From the NCBI RefSeq assembly GCF_034676545.1, contig NZ_JAUCBZ010000015.1, forward strand, positions 396,001 through 460,000: a stretch of DNA of 64,000 nucleotides, written 5' to 3'. Origin of the DNA: Pararhodobacter sp. Its GTDB lineage: Bacteria; Pseudomonadota; Alphaproteobacteria; Rhodobacterales; Rhodobacteraceae. Position numbers and translations under genes: made by a program. The number at the start of each line of letters is the position of its first letter. The stretch's first letter is position 1. Shown here in pieces: positions 16,783-25,250 of this stretch. The notes beneath the pieces were generated by a model. It did not search any database. It was not told where the DNA came from and was given only the letters and a program-made list of their open reading frames with translations.

Positions 16783-17174
16783 ACCGGCGCAGCACACCCG
16801 AAGCTGATGCGCAGCGCGCCATCGTGCAGGCGCTGCGCTTCGCCCTGCCCCGCGACGCCGTCGTCCATCACTGCGCGAACGAGGTGACCGAGGCCGGGCC
16901 CCGCGGCGCGAAGCGGCAGTCGATCCTCGTCGGCATGGGCGTCCATGCCGGGTTTGCCGACCTGATCGTAATCTGCGGCGGCCGCGTGCTTTTCCTCGAG
17001 GTCAAAAGCGAAACCGGTCGATTGCGCAAATCGCAGGAGGTCTTCCGCGACACCGTCTGCGCGCAGGGCTTTGGCTGGGCGCTGGTGCGCTCGGTCGACG
17101 ACGCGCTGGGCGCGCTGGCCGACAACGGATTCACCAGCCGAGCGCAGCTTCCAGCGCGGAGGGTGGCGCCATGA
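16779..17174 (+). CDS. VRR-NUC domain nuclease
   Basis: 131 residues forming a stand-alone VRR-NUC (PD-(D/E)XK) domain. The core is HAGFADLIVICGGRVLFLEVKSETGRLRKSQ, giving the Asp (GFADL), the E-x-K (LEVKS) and the conserved Gln. Stand-alone VRR-NUC proteins are common in phages and probably cut branched DNA intermediates during replication or recombination. It overlaps both neighbours by 4 bases in the early operon. Confidence 0.85.
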   Translation: MNRRSTPEADAQRAIVQALRFALPRDAVVHHCANEVTEAGPRGAKRQSILVGMGVHAGFADLIVICGGRVLFLEVKSETGRLRKSQEVFRDTVCAQGFGWALVRSVDDALGALADNGFTSRAQLPARRVAP

Positions 17175-18121
17175 GCCACAAGGCAACGGTCTGGGCCATC
17201 CAGCAACGCGGGTTGAAGCCTGCCACCAAGATCGTGCTCTGGTTTCTCTGCGATCGGCACAACCCGGATTTCGGCTGTTTCCCGACGCAAGCACGGCTGG
17301 CCGACGACGCGGAGATGTCGATTTCTGCGCTAAATGATCATCTCGCAAAGCTGGAAGCGTTGCGCCTGATCCACCGGGTTCGCGTTCATGATCCCCGCAC
17401 GCACAAGCGCCAAGCGACCCGCTACATCCTGGGGTTCGAAGACGGCTTTCCACAAGAGCCAACTCCGGAAACCGGACACGGGTTTTCGGGAACGGAGAAA
17501 GAACAGGACCCCGACCCAACTCCGGATTCCGGTGATGGAGCCATCTCCAGATTTCCGGTAAAGCCATCTCCGGATTTTGCCCAAAGCCATCTCCGAAATC
17601 CGGAGACTAACCTTGTAAGAGAACCCCTAAATAAACCAGTAAAGGAGGAGGAGGGCGCGCAAGCACGCGCAGCGATCTCTGATCTGTTTTTCGGGGAAGT
17701 GCTTTTGGCGCTGGGCCTCGATTTCACCGCCCTGCCCGGCTGGTGGCAAGGCTGGCCACCCCGGCTGCACGTCCAGCGCTGGCGCGACGAGTTGGGGCTC
17801 ACCGAGGCGGAGATCATCGCCGCTGCCGAGGCGTCCCGCCAGGAACACCCCGAACCGCCCGATGGGCCGAAGGCGCTGAACCGGGCGATGCAGCGTGCTG
17901 CCCAGCGCAAGACTGAGGATGCAGGGCGGAAACGGCGGAAGCCGAAGGCGGTGCCAGCACCAGCGGCAAAGCCGATCACCGACCTCCCCGCCTTCTACGC
18001 CAAGATCGTTAACGCAGACGGATACCTGCCAGTCAGCGCGATCAGCAACACCATGCGCGATGCCATGCTTGGCCGGGGGCTGGTTACGGCCGAACGCCTG
18101 CGCGAGCGGGGGATACGGTGA
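17171..18121 (+). CDS. Helix-turn-helix protein, replication-initiation type
   Basis: 316 residues. The N-terminus (about 1-75: AIQQRGLKPATKIVLWFLCDRHNP...FPTQARLADDAEMSISALNDHLAKLEALRLIHR) is a winged HTH of the phage replication/RepA-like type. The middle is low complexity (Pro, Ser, Asp, Glu). The C-terminal region ends with a helical domain that may recruit a helicase. This is the usual plan of lambda O-like initiators, but no origin repeats are evident inside the gene. It lies downstream of VRR-NUC and upstream of the methyltransferase. Confidence 0.65.
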   Translation: MSHKATVWAIQQRGLKPATKIVLWFLCDRHNPDFGCFPTQARLADDAEMSISALNDHLAKLEALRLIHRVRVHDPRTHKRQATRYILGFEDGFPQEPTPETGHGFSGTEKEQDPDPTPDSGDGAISRFPVKPSPDFAQSHLRNPETNLVREPLNKPVKEEEGAQARAAISDLFFGEVLLALGLDFTALPGWWQGWPPRLHVQRWRDELGLTEAEIIAAAEASRQEHPEPPDGPKALNRAMQRAAQRKTEDAGRKRRKPKAVPAPAAKPITDLPAFYAKIVNADGYLPVSAISNTMRDAMLGRGLVTAERLRERGIR

Positions 18122-19384
18122 ATGGCATGGTGTCACGTCCCCGGCACGGATTGTCCCTCTGCGCAGGCGGCGGAGGCCTTGATCTGGGCCTCATGCTCGC
18201 CGAACCTGGCTTTCACACCCGCGCTTTTGTCGAATGGGACAACTGGCCGCGTGCCGTTCTCATCGCCGCCCAGCGCGCAGGGTATTTCGCCCCGGCCCCG
18301 ATCTGGGATGATCTCCGCAGTTTCGATGTCCGGCCTTTCCGCGGTGCTTTCGACATCGTCCTCGCTGGATATCCTTGTCAGCCGTTCAGCGCTGCGGGAA
18401 AACGCGGCGGGGCCGATGATCCGAGACACCTCTGGCCCGACGTCGCCCGTGTCATCGGGGAATGCCGCCCCGAGTGGGTCTTCCTCGAAAACGTGCCCGG
18501 TCACGTCACCCTCGGCCTTGAATCCGTCCTGCGAGACCTTTGGGGACTGGGCTATACGCCTGCGGCGGGTCTGTTCAGCGCGGCAGAAGTCGGCGCGCCG
18601 CACCAGCGGCTCCGCATCTTCATCCTGGCCCACACCGATGAGCCTGCATCCCGGCACCGCCAGCTACAACCCGGCCGGGAACAGCGATTTTACCCGCAAG
18701 GCGGAGGCGCTAGCGCTGGGCATCACCAACTGGTCGACGCCCAAGGCCACCGATGGTACGAAGGGTGGTCCAGGCCAGAGCTATGGTTCGGGGGGAATGC
18801 CACCGCTACCAGCGCAAGCCGCACAATGGCAAACGCCGGTGGCGGACGACCAGATGGATCGGCTCCGCGGCAAGATCAACAGCCGGGGCGAACCGAAGCT
18901 GTCAGCACAGGCACTGCAGTGGCCAACACCGGCCGCACAGAACTGGAAGGGATCAAGCGAGGCCAGCATCACCCGGGCCGATGGCAAGTCCCGGATGGAC
19001 ATCCTGCATTACCGAGCGGAACAGGGCTTCACCCGCCCGGCCCCGGCGATCATGCCGGATGGGCTACAGCCCTCGTCGCACGCCCCGATCTCGCGCCCGC
19101 TCTGGGCTTCGATGATTGCCTCGCATGGGCGCGTCGTCTCGCGGCGGATCCTCAAGGGCCGGTCACGGCGGCGTCTGAACCCGCTCTTCGTCGGATGGCT
19201 GATGGGCTGGCCCATCGGGCACGCGCTCTGCGCCTGCTCGGAAATGGAGTTCACCCTCTGGCAGCAGCACATGCGTGGCGCGCTCTCGCAGCTGCCCATG
19301 GCCTCGGGCCCGTGGATCTGGCGGCCGACGGATGCGGCCCAGCGCCCGGCGCAGATGTCCCTGTTTGAAGGAATGCAACCATGA
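18118..19384 (+). CDS. Phage DNA (cytosine-5) methyltransferase, coding spread over two frames
   Basis: The frame opening at 18118 encodes motif I LSLCAGGGGLDLG, motif IV GYPCQPFSAAGKRGG (catalytic Cys), motif VI ENV and motif VIII QRLRIFILA. It stays open to 19368 and even ends with a motif-X-like LRLLGNGVHPLAAAHAW. From about 18630 the +1 frame (open 18122-19384) has far stronger G/C third positions and encodes the typical phage-Dcm tail: repeated WxTP segments, then RRRLNPLFVGWLMGWPIG. So either a frameshift near 18625-18640 splits one gene, or both frames were once used. An ATG at 18638 could start the second part alone. Confidence 0.7.
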
Positions 19385-20076
19385 CCATGCAGGGACGGAT
19401 CGGCCGCGCGGGCGGCAGCAAGATCAAACGCGCGCTAGGCGTGCAGGCGGCGCTGGAATGGACATTCCGGGTGGAACAAGCGCAGCTGGAACTGCCGCCT
19501 AAGGACGTGACCGAGGAAGGCTTCGGCTTCGGCCTGGAATACGTCCTGCTGCAACGTGCCATGCTTGGCTGCAAAGTGGATGGCGGCCAGCACAAGATGG
19601 GCAGCTATACCCATCCTGACGCCGAGGTGATCGCCGCCACCGTCGCAGGCATGCCCGACAGCCTCGGCGGCATCCGCATGGCGATCCAGGTGGCCGAACT
19701 GGCGCGTGCTGGCATGACCCCGGACTGGATGCCGGGCGTCGTCCCGCGCTGCGTGCCGACCATCGTCAAGCAGAACCAGCACGGCACGCACGTCGGCACC
19801 GTCGTCGTGGGCACCGAACGCATCCGGACGCGCGGCCCGACAGCGCGCGGCACCTGGAAAACCATAGACATTCTCGCCTGCCCGGTCACCTGGCGACCGC
19901 ATCCGGAACAGATCGCATCTGCCCGGCGCGGTTATGACGACTGGTGGCAGGCGCTGGACTGGGTCCGGGATGGGCTGATTGAGGGCGGGATGTTGCGGGA
20001 GGTCGAGGTAACATGCGCAATGCCGAAGGTGCGGCCGTGGGCTTCAAAACTTGGACAAGAGATCCTGAATTGTTGA
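19381..20076 (+). CDS. Conserved phage protein of unknown function
   Basis: 231 residues, start ATG 19381 overlapping the methyltransferase end by 4 bases. N-terminal MQGRIGRAGGSKIKRALGVQAALEWTF is basic; the centre is rich in Gly and Val with no recognised motif; the C-terminus includes YDDWWQALDWVRDGL. Position between an early methyltransferase and a restriction-modification cassette does not define a role. Confidence 0.6.
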   Translation: MTMQGRIGRAGGSKIKRALGVQAALEWTFRVEQAQLELPPKDVTEEGFGFGLEYVLLQRAMLGCKVDGGQHKMGSYTHPDAEVIAATVAGMPDSLGGIRMAIQVAELARAGMTPDWMPGVVPRCVPTIVKQNQHGTHVGTVVVGTERIRTRGPTARGTWKTIDILACPVTWRPHPEQIASARRGYDDWWQALDWVRDGLIEGGMLREVEVTCAMPKVRPWASKLGQEILNC

Positions 20077-20250
20077 ATAGGAGGTGGATGATGTACTTCG
20101 CCGCGCGTCCCTACGGGGAACTTGGCCCTGCAACCGCCGACCGTCTGATACCAGACCGCATCATCTTGTGCATAACTTCACCTTGGGAGCCGCCGCTTGA
20201 TTGACAGGGCCTGTAAGGCAATGTCCTCTGTACTCTGCGGGGGAGAAATC

Positions 20251-21273
20251 ATGGCAGAACGTTTTCATATAGCTGAATGGTATGGTCAGCCCTTCGAGGA
20301 TCTGACGCAAGCTGAGCGCGTTGCATTTGCAGGTCACAAGGTCGGCTCGGCGACCATGAAGAAAGTAGACGTCGACCGACTGATCCAACTGAAGGAAGCT
20401 GCATCCCATGGTGATCTGAAGCCTCGGGAACAGGCAAGACTAGAAGCTCTGCGCGCGAATCTTGCCCGCCAGGACCAATATGAGAAGACCTGTCCATTTC
20501 GAACCGACTCCGCCCACCCGACATGTACCAAGCCGGGCGGCGTTTGTTCTCTTCGCCTCTACAGCGACGAGACAGACAAGGTTGAGCCAGTAGCAGGCGA
20601 ACGCGGGATGATCCGGGCGCTTTGTCCCTATCGGTTTCACCAGGAGAACACGGTCTTCCAGCACATTGGCGATTGCCTGCTTGGCGATCCTAAACCAACG
20701 CAAGCGGGAGAGGTCGGCTTCTTGGAGTCGACCGGCAATCTGGATAGCGCCGCTGGTGAGGACGTCGGTAGGATAGACATGATATTGGTTAAGTCCAACT
20801 CACCGGTCGGGCATCCGATGGACTGGACGGCTGTCGAGATACAGGCCGTTTACTTCTCGGGGCGTGAGATGAGCATCGAATTTAGGCACTTGATCGACAC
20901 TGGCGGTGCCATTTCCATGCCCGTCGAGGGACGTCGTCCAGACTATCGGTCAAGTGGCCCAAAGCGGTTGATGCCACAGTTGCAGATCAAGGTGCCGACC
21001 TTGCGCCGTTGGGGCAAGAAGATGGCTATCGTGGTTGACCTGCCATTCTTTATGTCGATGGGCGCGATGCGCCCTGTGAACCATGTGTCCAACGCGGATG
21101 TGATCTGGTTTCTGGTCGATTTTGTTCGGCGCCCCGGGAGCCCGGTTCATCACTTGACCGTCGTTCAGGAGTTTTCTACCACGCTGGAAAGTGCCATTGA
21201 GGGGTTGACTGGCGGCATTCCTGTATCGCTTCAGGAGTTCGAGGGCAGGATCGGCGCGAAGAGCAGGACATGA
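20251..21273 (+). CDS. NotI-like type II restriction endonuclease
   Basis: 340 residues from ATG 20251, behind a GGGGGAGA ribosome site. Four cysteines (C81 in CPFR, C92, C99 in CTKPGGVCSLR, C125 in CPYRF) match the NotI-type iron-binding cluster. The PD-(D/E)XK active site has the NotI variant with Gln in place of Lys: D176, then E196-x-Q198 in AVEIQAVYF. NotI itself cuts GCGGCCGC; whether this relative shares the site is unknown. The next gene is a C5-methyltransferase, completing an R-M pair. The pair is less GC-rich than the phage genes, suggesting separate origin. Confidence 0.8.
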   Translation: MAERFHIAEWYGQPFEDLTQAERVAFAGHKVGSATMKKVDVDRLIQLKEAASHGDLKPREQARLEALRANLARQDQYEKTCPFRTDSAHPTCTKPGGVCSLRLYSDETDKVEPVAGERGMIRALCPYRFHQENTVFQHIGDCLLGDPKPTQAGEVGFLESTGNLDSAAGEDVGRIDMILVKSNSPVGHPMDWTAVEIQAVYFSGREMSIEFRHLIDTGGAISMPVEGRRPDYRSSGPKRLMPQLQIKVPTLRRWGKKMAIVVDLPFFMSMGAMRPVNHVSNADVIWFLVDFVRRPGSPVHHLTVVQEFSTTLESAIEGLTGGIPVSLQEFEGRIGAKSRT

Positions 21274-21342
21274 ATCGTTGACGGATTAACAAATTCTTGT
21301 CAAATACAGCACAAAAAGAGAACAAAAAGGCGGGCGGCGGAC

Positions 21343-22464
21343 ATGGCACACACAGCGATTGATCTCTTCTGCGGAGCTGGCGGGCTTTCTGCCGGTCTTG
21401 AGATGGCCGGTTTCTCAGTCTTGGCGGGCAACGACATGTTCGATGCAGCAGGAGAGACATTCACCCGAACACACGAGGGCGCGAAATTCATACCGGGGCC
21501 GATTCAAGACCTGAGTGTGGAACGCCTTATGGAAGTTTCGGGTCTGAAGCGTGGTGAGCTGACAGTACTGGTCGGTGGGCCGCCATGTCAGGCCTATTCG
21601 GTTTACAATCATCAGCGTGGCATGCACGACGCTAGGGCGACCTTGTTTCGCGAGTACTTGCGGATTGTGGAAGGGTTGCAGCCCGAATGGATCGTCATGG
21701 AAAACGTCGCTGGGATCTACTCGATCGGCGGCGGTGAGGCCGTGCATGCGATCAAGACCGAGATGCGCGCGCTTGGTTATGACGTGAAGGAAAAAGTGCT
21801 CCGCGCTGAAGAGTACGGCGTACCGCAGGAACGGCGCCGCGTTGTTTTCATCGGAAACCGGATTGGCGCTCCAATATCCCATCCGGCGCCGACCCATGGT
21901 GAAGGCCTGCTACCCTTTGTCACAATCGCTGATGCTATTGGCGATCTTCCCATCTTAGCCAATGGCGAGGACCCCGGACCCGTTGCATACGCATGCCCGC
22001 CACAGTCTGAATTCCAGCGGCTTCTGCGGGAAGGTCTTGAATTAGTCACCAACCACGCAGCTCCGCGTCTCGGAAAAGCAAACATGGACCGCTTGGCCCA
22101 TATTCCAGCTGGCGGAAGCTGGCGAGACATCCCACATGATCTCTTGCCAGCGGGGATGAAAAGGGCAAAGCGCTCGGACCACACTAAGCGCTATGGTCGG
22201 ATGAAGTGGGACGGCCTTTCGTGCACGGTTCTGACTAAATGCGACATCCATTGGGGTGCGTTCATCCACCCGGAACAGGAGCGCGCCATTTCGGTACGCG
22301 AGGCAGCGCGCATCCAGTCGTTTCCGGACGCCTTTGAGTTCTCTGGCTCGAAAACCGACCAGTACATTCAAGTCGGGAACGCGGTCCCGCCGCTGCTTGG
22401 CAAAGCAATTGGCGAGCATTTACTATTTTGCATAAATAATCATGCAAAAAATAGAGCCGCATGA
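21343..22464 (+). CDS. DNA (cytosine-5) methyltransferase of the NotI-like R-M system
   Basis: 373 residues with the full C5-MTase set in order: motif I DLFCGAGGLSAGLE (7-20), motif IV VGGPPCQAYS with catalytic C82, motif VI MENV (119-122), motif VIII PQERRRVVFIG (161-171), and motif X VGNAVPPLLG near the C-terminus. The target recognition domain lies between VIII and X. It starts 69 bases after the endonuclease gene, on the same strand, so it is the expected protective enzyme. An AT-rich gap with the convergent operon follows. Confidence 0.88.
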   Translation: MAHTAIDLFCGAGGLSAGLEMAGFSVLAGNDMFDAAGETFTRTHEGAKFIPGPIQDLSVERLMEVSGLKRGELTVLVGGPPCQAYSVYNHQRGMHDARATLFREYLRIVEGLQPEWIVMENVAGIYSIGGGEAVHAIKTEMRALGYDVKEKVLRAEEYGVPQERRRVVFIGNRIGAPISHPAPTHGEGLLPFVTIADAIGDLPILANGEDPGPVAYACPPQSEFQRLLREGLELVTNHAAPRLGKANMDRLAHIPAGGSWRDIPHDLLPAGMKRAKRSDHTKRYGRMKWDGLSCTVLTKCDIHWGAFIHPEQERAISVREAARIQSFPDAFEFSGSKTDQYIQVGNAVPPLLGKAIGEHLLFCINNHAKNRAA

Positions 22465-22540
22465 AATCTGAACGGATTGGACATATAAATCGTGAGTTTT
22501 TGCAATTAAAATTCATGTCCTTAGGTCAGCATTCTCAACG

Positions 22541-23449
22541 CTAAACGAGCGCAAGTCGTTGCTGAAGATACCCTTGAACTGTTGCGGGCACACCCACGGC
22601 AGCAAGATCGTCGGGCGGAGAAATTGAATTAAGCAATCGCAGCCGGTCAATCAGAACGATATTTGCGACGCTAGACGGTATCGCCCACTGCCCAAAATTG
22701 TCACGAAATGAAACTGGAGAAAAGAGACACTCAATCCAAGGTGCGGTCGGGCTGAGCATATTTGCAAGTCGCACGCTGGAAATCTCAGTCTGCTTCCTGA
22801 CCCATTCCTCCCTTGAGCATGCGCACTGCGCTAAAATCGACAGCTTATTCTTCGGCTCATGTGAATCCAAGTCGAGCCAGCCCGCTAAATCGATTCCGCC
22901 ATCGCCACCATCACCGCCTCTAAAATCTCTTTCAGTCAACCTAGGGCGACCACCGATTTGCGATCCGAGCAAGTTAAGCCGATCCCACTTGGGTCCAGTA
23001 TACCCAGTAGTGTTCTTACCAAACGGTACCGCAACACCAGATGAAGGCCACATCCTTGTTAGCGCACTATGACTTGCCCTCTCAAAAGCATCTGTCAGCG
23101 GCTGCCAGTGCGTTCGATTAGTGACGAAGGCTAAATTAGAACAAATCAGAAGAAAGAAGTAAAATTTCTGCTGATCGGTAAGGGGATTTTCTGCCGAGAT
23201 CAGCCCGTCTATGTCAACAGAAAACGGATACCAATTGCCGAAGGCACCTTCCCGCCAAGATGCTTGGGCAAGTACGTCCGAAAGCTCGTCATCAGAAAAT
23301 GCGTCACGGCCATTGTCCCTATAGTCGGAAACAAAGTCGTTCAGATAGTCGAGTGAGCACTCCTGATCGGGTGTCATTAAGCAAAGCAACTCCCAAAAAT
23401 CACAGATTGTATGAATGTCAGAATTCTTCGGCTCTTTTAAAGAAAGCAT
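22541..23449 (-). CDS. Restriction-endonuclease-like protein, defence operon member
   Basis: 302 residues. The central FRGGDGGDGGIDLAGWLDLD (D183, D187) followed by KLSILAQCACSREEW (Q208) resembles the G-D-G-G-x-D ... G-Q-C-A core seen in some restriction-endonuclease-like proteins. The canonical Lys of E/Q-x-K is Ala here, so catalysis is uncertain. The N-terminal ~120 residues are helical and acidic. It is the last gene of a minus-strand operon, 6 bases after the ParB-like gene, and is AT-rich compared with the phage genes. It is convergent with the NotI-like system. Not a named family to my knowledge. Confidence 0.6.
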   Translation of the reverse strand: MLSLKEPKNSDIHTICDFWELLCLMTPDQECSLDYLNDFVSDYRDNGRDAFSDDELSDVLAQASWREGAFGNWYPFSVDIDGLISAENPLTDQQKFYFFLLICSNLAFVTNRTHWQPLTDAFERASHSALTRMWPSSGVAVPFGKNTTGYTGPKWDRLNLLGSQIGGRPRLTERDFRGGDGGDGGIDLAGWLDLDSHEPKNKLSILAQCACSREEWVRKQTEISSVRLANMLSPTAPWIECLFSPVSFRDNFGQWAIPSSVANIVLIDRLRLLNSISPPDDLAAVGVPATVQGYLQQRLALV

Positions 23450-23455
23450 TTTAAC

Positions 23456-24544
23456 TCACTGATCATCTGGATTTCCAGCGGCAACTACTGCGGTGATGGA
23501 GGAAGCTAAAATATTAGCCATCCTCTTTAGACGATCTCCACTAGCCTGATCAATTTCATTTAGACTTTCGACAAGCCTCAAGGAACTCTGGGCGTGCTCA
23601 ATAGCATTTATTGCTATCTGAATATTAGACCTAATTGCCTGAAGAGGTCCCTCGGTAAGCAAATCTGCTGAAACGATAAAGTCACCCGAACGAAGCGATT
23701 CTAGTGCTTCCGAACTTTTAACGATTCGTGCCAACTTCTCAAAGTTCCGAGATTCACCTAGTTTAGTCTTGCGTCCGTCGACTTTATAAAAAATCCAAGC
23801 GAAGAATTCTGAAGTTCTATCTTTGCTGATCTCGGCTAATGTCACATCGCCAGGACCTTCGAGGCCAATGAAGTTAGCCAAACTCTCCCATCCAATCCCA
23901 GTGGTCAAAAGCGAAAATGGGATATCATCTGGCTCGAGCTTTAACTCCGCCAAGATACCTTCTGAGTCGGCATACTCCAAGACTTTTAACCCGGTAAGCA
24001 TCTTCGCGACTGTCGCGCTCTTACTTCCTATTTGCTTGGCCAGCGCTCGGTGCGCGCCAACGTGATCATCAGCATCGAAAGTTTCTCTCAGCTGCTTCAG
24101 ATATCTTGCCTTGGCAAGAGAGTCCCACTCTTTGATGCCAGTAATGTGGCGATAGCCAAGGTAGAGAAGAATTTCACTTCTTGCAGAAAAAATTAAGCAA
24201 GGGATTGTCGTGGGCCGATGATTTGCGCTGTCCCGAATTTGCTCGATCAGTTTCTGCTGCACGGGTGCAGGATCAGCCGAAGAAATCAACTTCACCGCCG
24301 CCAGACGACGGTTCCCTTCGACCGTAAGAAACTTACCATCCAACTGCTTGACAACAAGAATTGGCTCGCCAGAAAAGAACCCCTTCTCTGCTATCGACAT
24401 CATTAGCTCTGGCAAATTGCATTGCCGAATGAAGAACTCAATGATTTCGGATTCTTCTGCATGTGCAAGTTTACCGGGGAGCCGTGGGTTCTCAGGATCA
24501 AAAAGAAGATCCTTCACATCAATATACTTGAGCGATGGCTCCAT
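23456..24544 (-). CDS. ParB/Srx-fold domain protein
   Basis: 362 residues. The N-terminal ~120 residues carry a ParB-N/Srx fold: SLKYIDVKDLLFDPENPRLPG, then GEPILVVKQLDGKFLTVEGNRRLAAVKLI, where EGNRR replaces the GHGR/GERR box. An HTH-like KQIGSKSATVAKML segment lies near residue 175, followed by a long helical C-terminal half. Such proteins can be CTP-binding switches, nucleases or adaptors. It begins within the preceding 95-aa gene (26-base overlap) and ends 6 bases before the endonuclease-like gene, so all three act together. Chromosome partition is unlikely: there is no ParA. Confidence 0.72.
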   Translation of the reverse strand: MEPSLKYIDVKDLLFDPENPRLPGKLAHAEESEIIEFFIRQCNLPELMMSIAEKGFFSGEPILVVKQLDGKFLTVEGNRRLAAVKLISSADPAPVQQKLIEQIRDSANHRPTTIPCLIFSARSEILLYLGYRHITGIKEWDSLAKARYLKQLRETFDADDHVGAHRALAKQIGSKSATVAKMLTGLKVLEYADSEGILAELKLEPDDIPFSLLTTGIGWESLANFIGLEGPGDVTLAEISKDRTSEFFAWIFYKVDGRKTKLGESRNFEKLARIVKSSEALESLRSGDFIVSADLLTEGPLQAIRSNIQIAINAIEHAQSSLRLVESLNEIDQASGDRLKRMANILASSITAVVAAGNPDDQ

Positions 24545-24806
24545 CTTTGTCTTCCGCCCCTTCAGTACTTCTCATCAGTGCCAAGGTCTTCGTCCGAGAG
24601 CTCGCAACGTCTGAGGGCCACGCTAAGAAGACAGTATGCACTTCAACAGATCCACCGTTGAATGTCGACCCTCTTGCCTCCGGAACGTTCATTTGGAGTT
24701 GAATCGATTTCAGGTCTGAAACTGGGAGCGCTGACTTCCCTCCAAGCCAGCAGCACAGTAGTCGGTTTCTCGCATAGTCGGAAAGTTCGCGCGTTCCGCC
24801 CCCCAC
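24519..24806 (-). CDS. Small protein of unknown function, first gene of the ParB-like operon
   Basis: 95 residues from GTG 24806, with a strong ribosome site (GGGGAGGA, 9 bases upstream). No family is recognised. The sequence has a Cys-Cys-Trp (LLCCWLGG) near residue 20 and a beta-looking VEVHTVFLAWPSDVAS. The start and the 26-base overlap with the ParB-like gene argue for a real, coupled gene rather than a chance frame. It could be a truncated relative of a longer protein, since the DNA upstream changes to a GC-rich repeat region. Confidence 0.5.
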   Translation of the reverse strand: MGGGTRELSDYARNRLLCCWLGGKSALPVSDLKSIQLQMNVPEARGSTFNGGSVEVHTVFLAWPSDVASSRTKTLALMRSTEGAEDKDGAIAQVY

Positions 24807-24884
24807 GGCGAGGTTCCTCCCCGGCCCCGTTTGTATGCGGGGGGGCGCAGCGCGGCGTTTCGCTAGCGACAGGCAGTTTCACCG

Positions 24885-25062
24885 GGGAATCCAGGCGGAA
24901 TCCACCTGCCGGGTGACCTCGGGAAAAGCGACTCGTTATCAAAGGGTTGCGGAATCACGATCTTGGCTCGCTGGATTCTTTGCGGAATCCAGGGAAGCCA
25001 GTTTGCGGAAGCCACCTTGCCGGAAGCCAGCCAGCGGAAGCCACCTGCACGGAAGCCATTGA
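24885..25062. repeat. Degenerate array of GCGGAAGCCACCTGC-like units
   Basis: About eight imperfect copies of GCGGAA(G/T)CCACCTGC in direct orientation, for instance at 24895, 24949, 24982, 25005, 25021, 25034 and 25050. Spacing varies from 13 to 54 bases and the last four copies are nearly contiguous. It lies in a ~440-bp gap between the ParB-like operon promoter and the methyltransferase fusions, with no supportable gene. It could be a protein-binding array, a recombination-expanded repeat or part of a replication or packaging site. Confidence 0.5.
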
Positions 25063-25250
25063 ATCCGCGTGCATTTTTCATTTGACAAAGCTGCCCCCCT
25101 TGACCTACCCATTGATCATCGAAGAATTGCGCCCGGAGGACACCCCTCGCGGGCGCTTTCGTTTTCCCCACATCGCGGATCCTGATCCTGACGCTGGCAT
25201 CGCCCAGCGCGCATCGGCGTGTCCGCTCTGCCCCAGATGGAAGCGACCCA

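Noticed and set aside
20077..20250. Small plus-strand frame (ending 20204) before the NotI-like gene
   Set aside because: It overlaps the previous gene, has no supportive ribosome site and no recognisable sequence.
23456..24544. Chromosome or plasmid partition ParB
   Set aside because: No ParA partner, no parS-like inverted repeats seen, and the ParB box is altered (EGNRR); operon context is defence-like.
24885..25062. Possible CRISPR array
   Set aside because: The repeats are short (about 15 bp), imperfect and unevenly spaced with no spacers of constant length and no cas genes.
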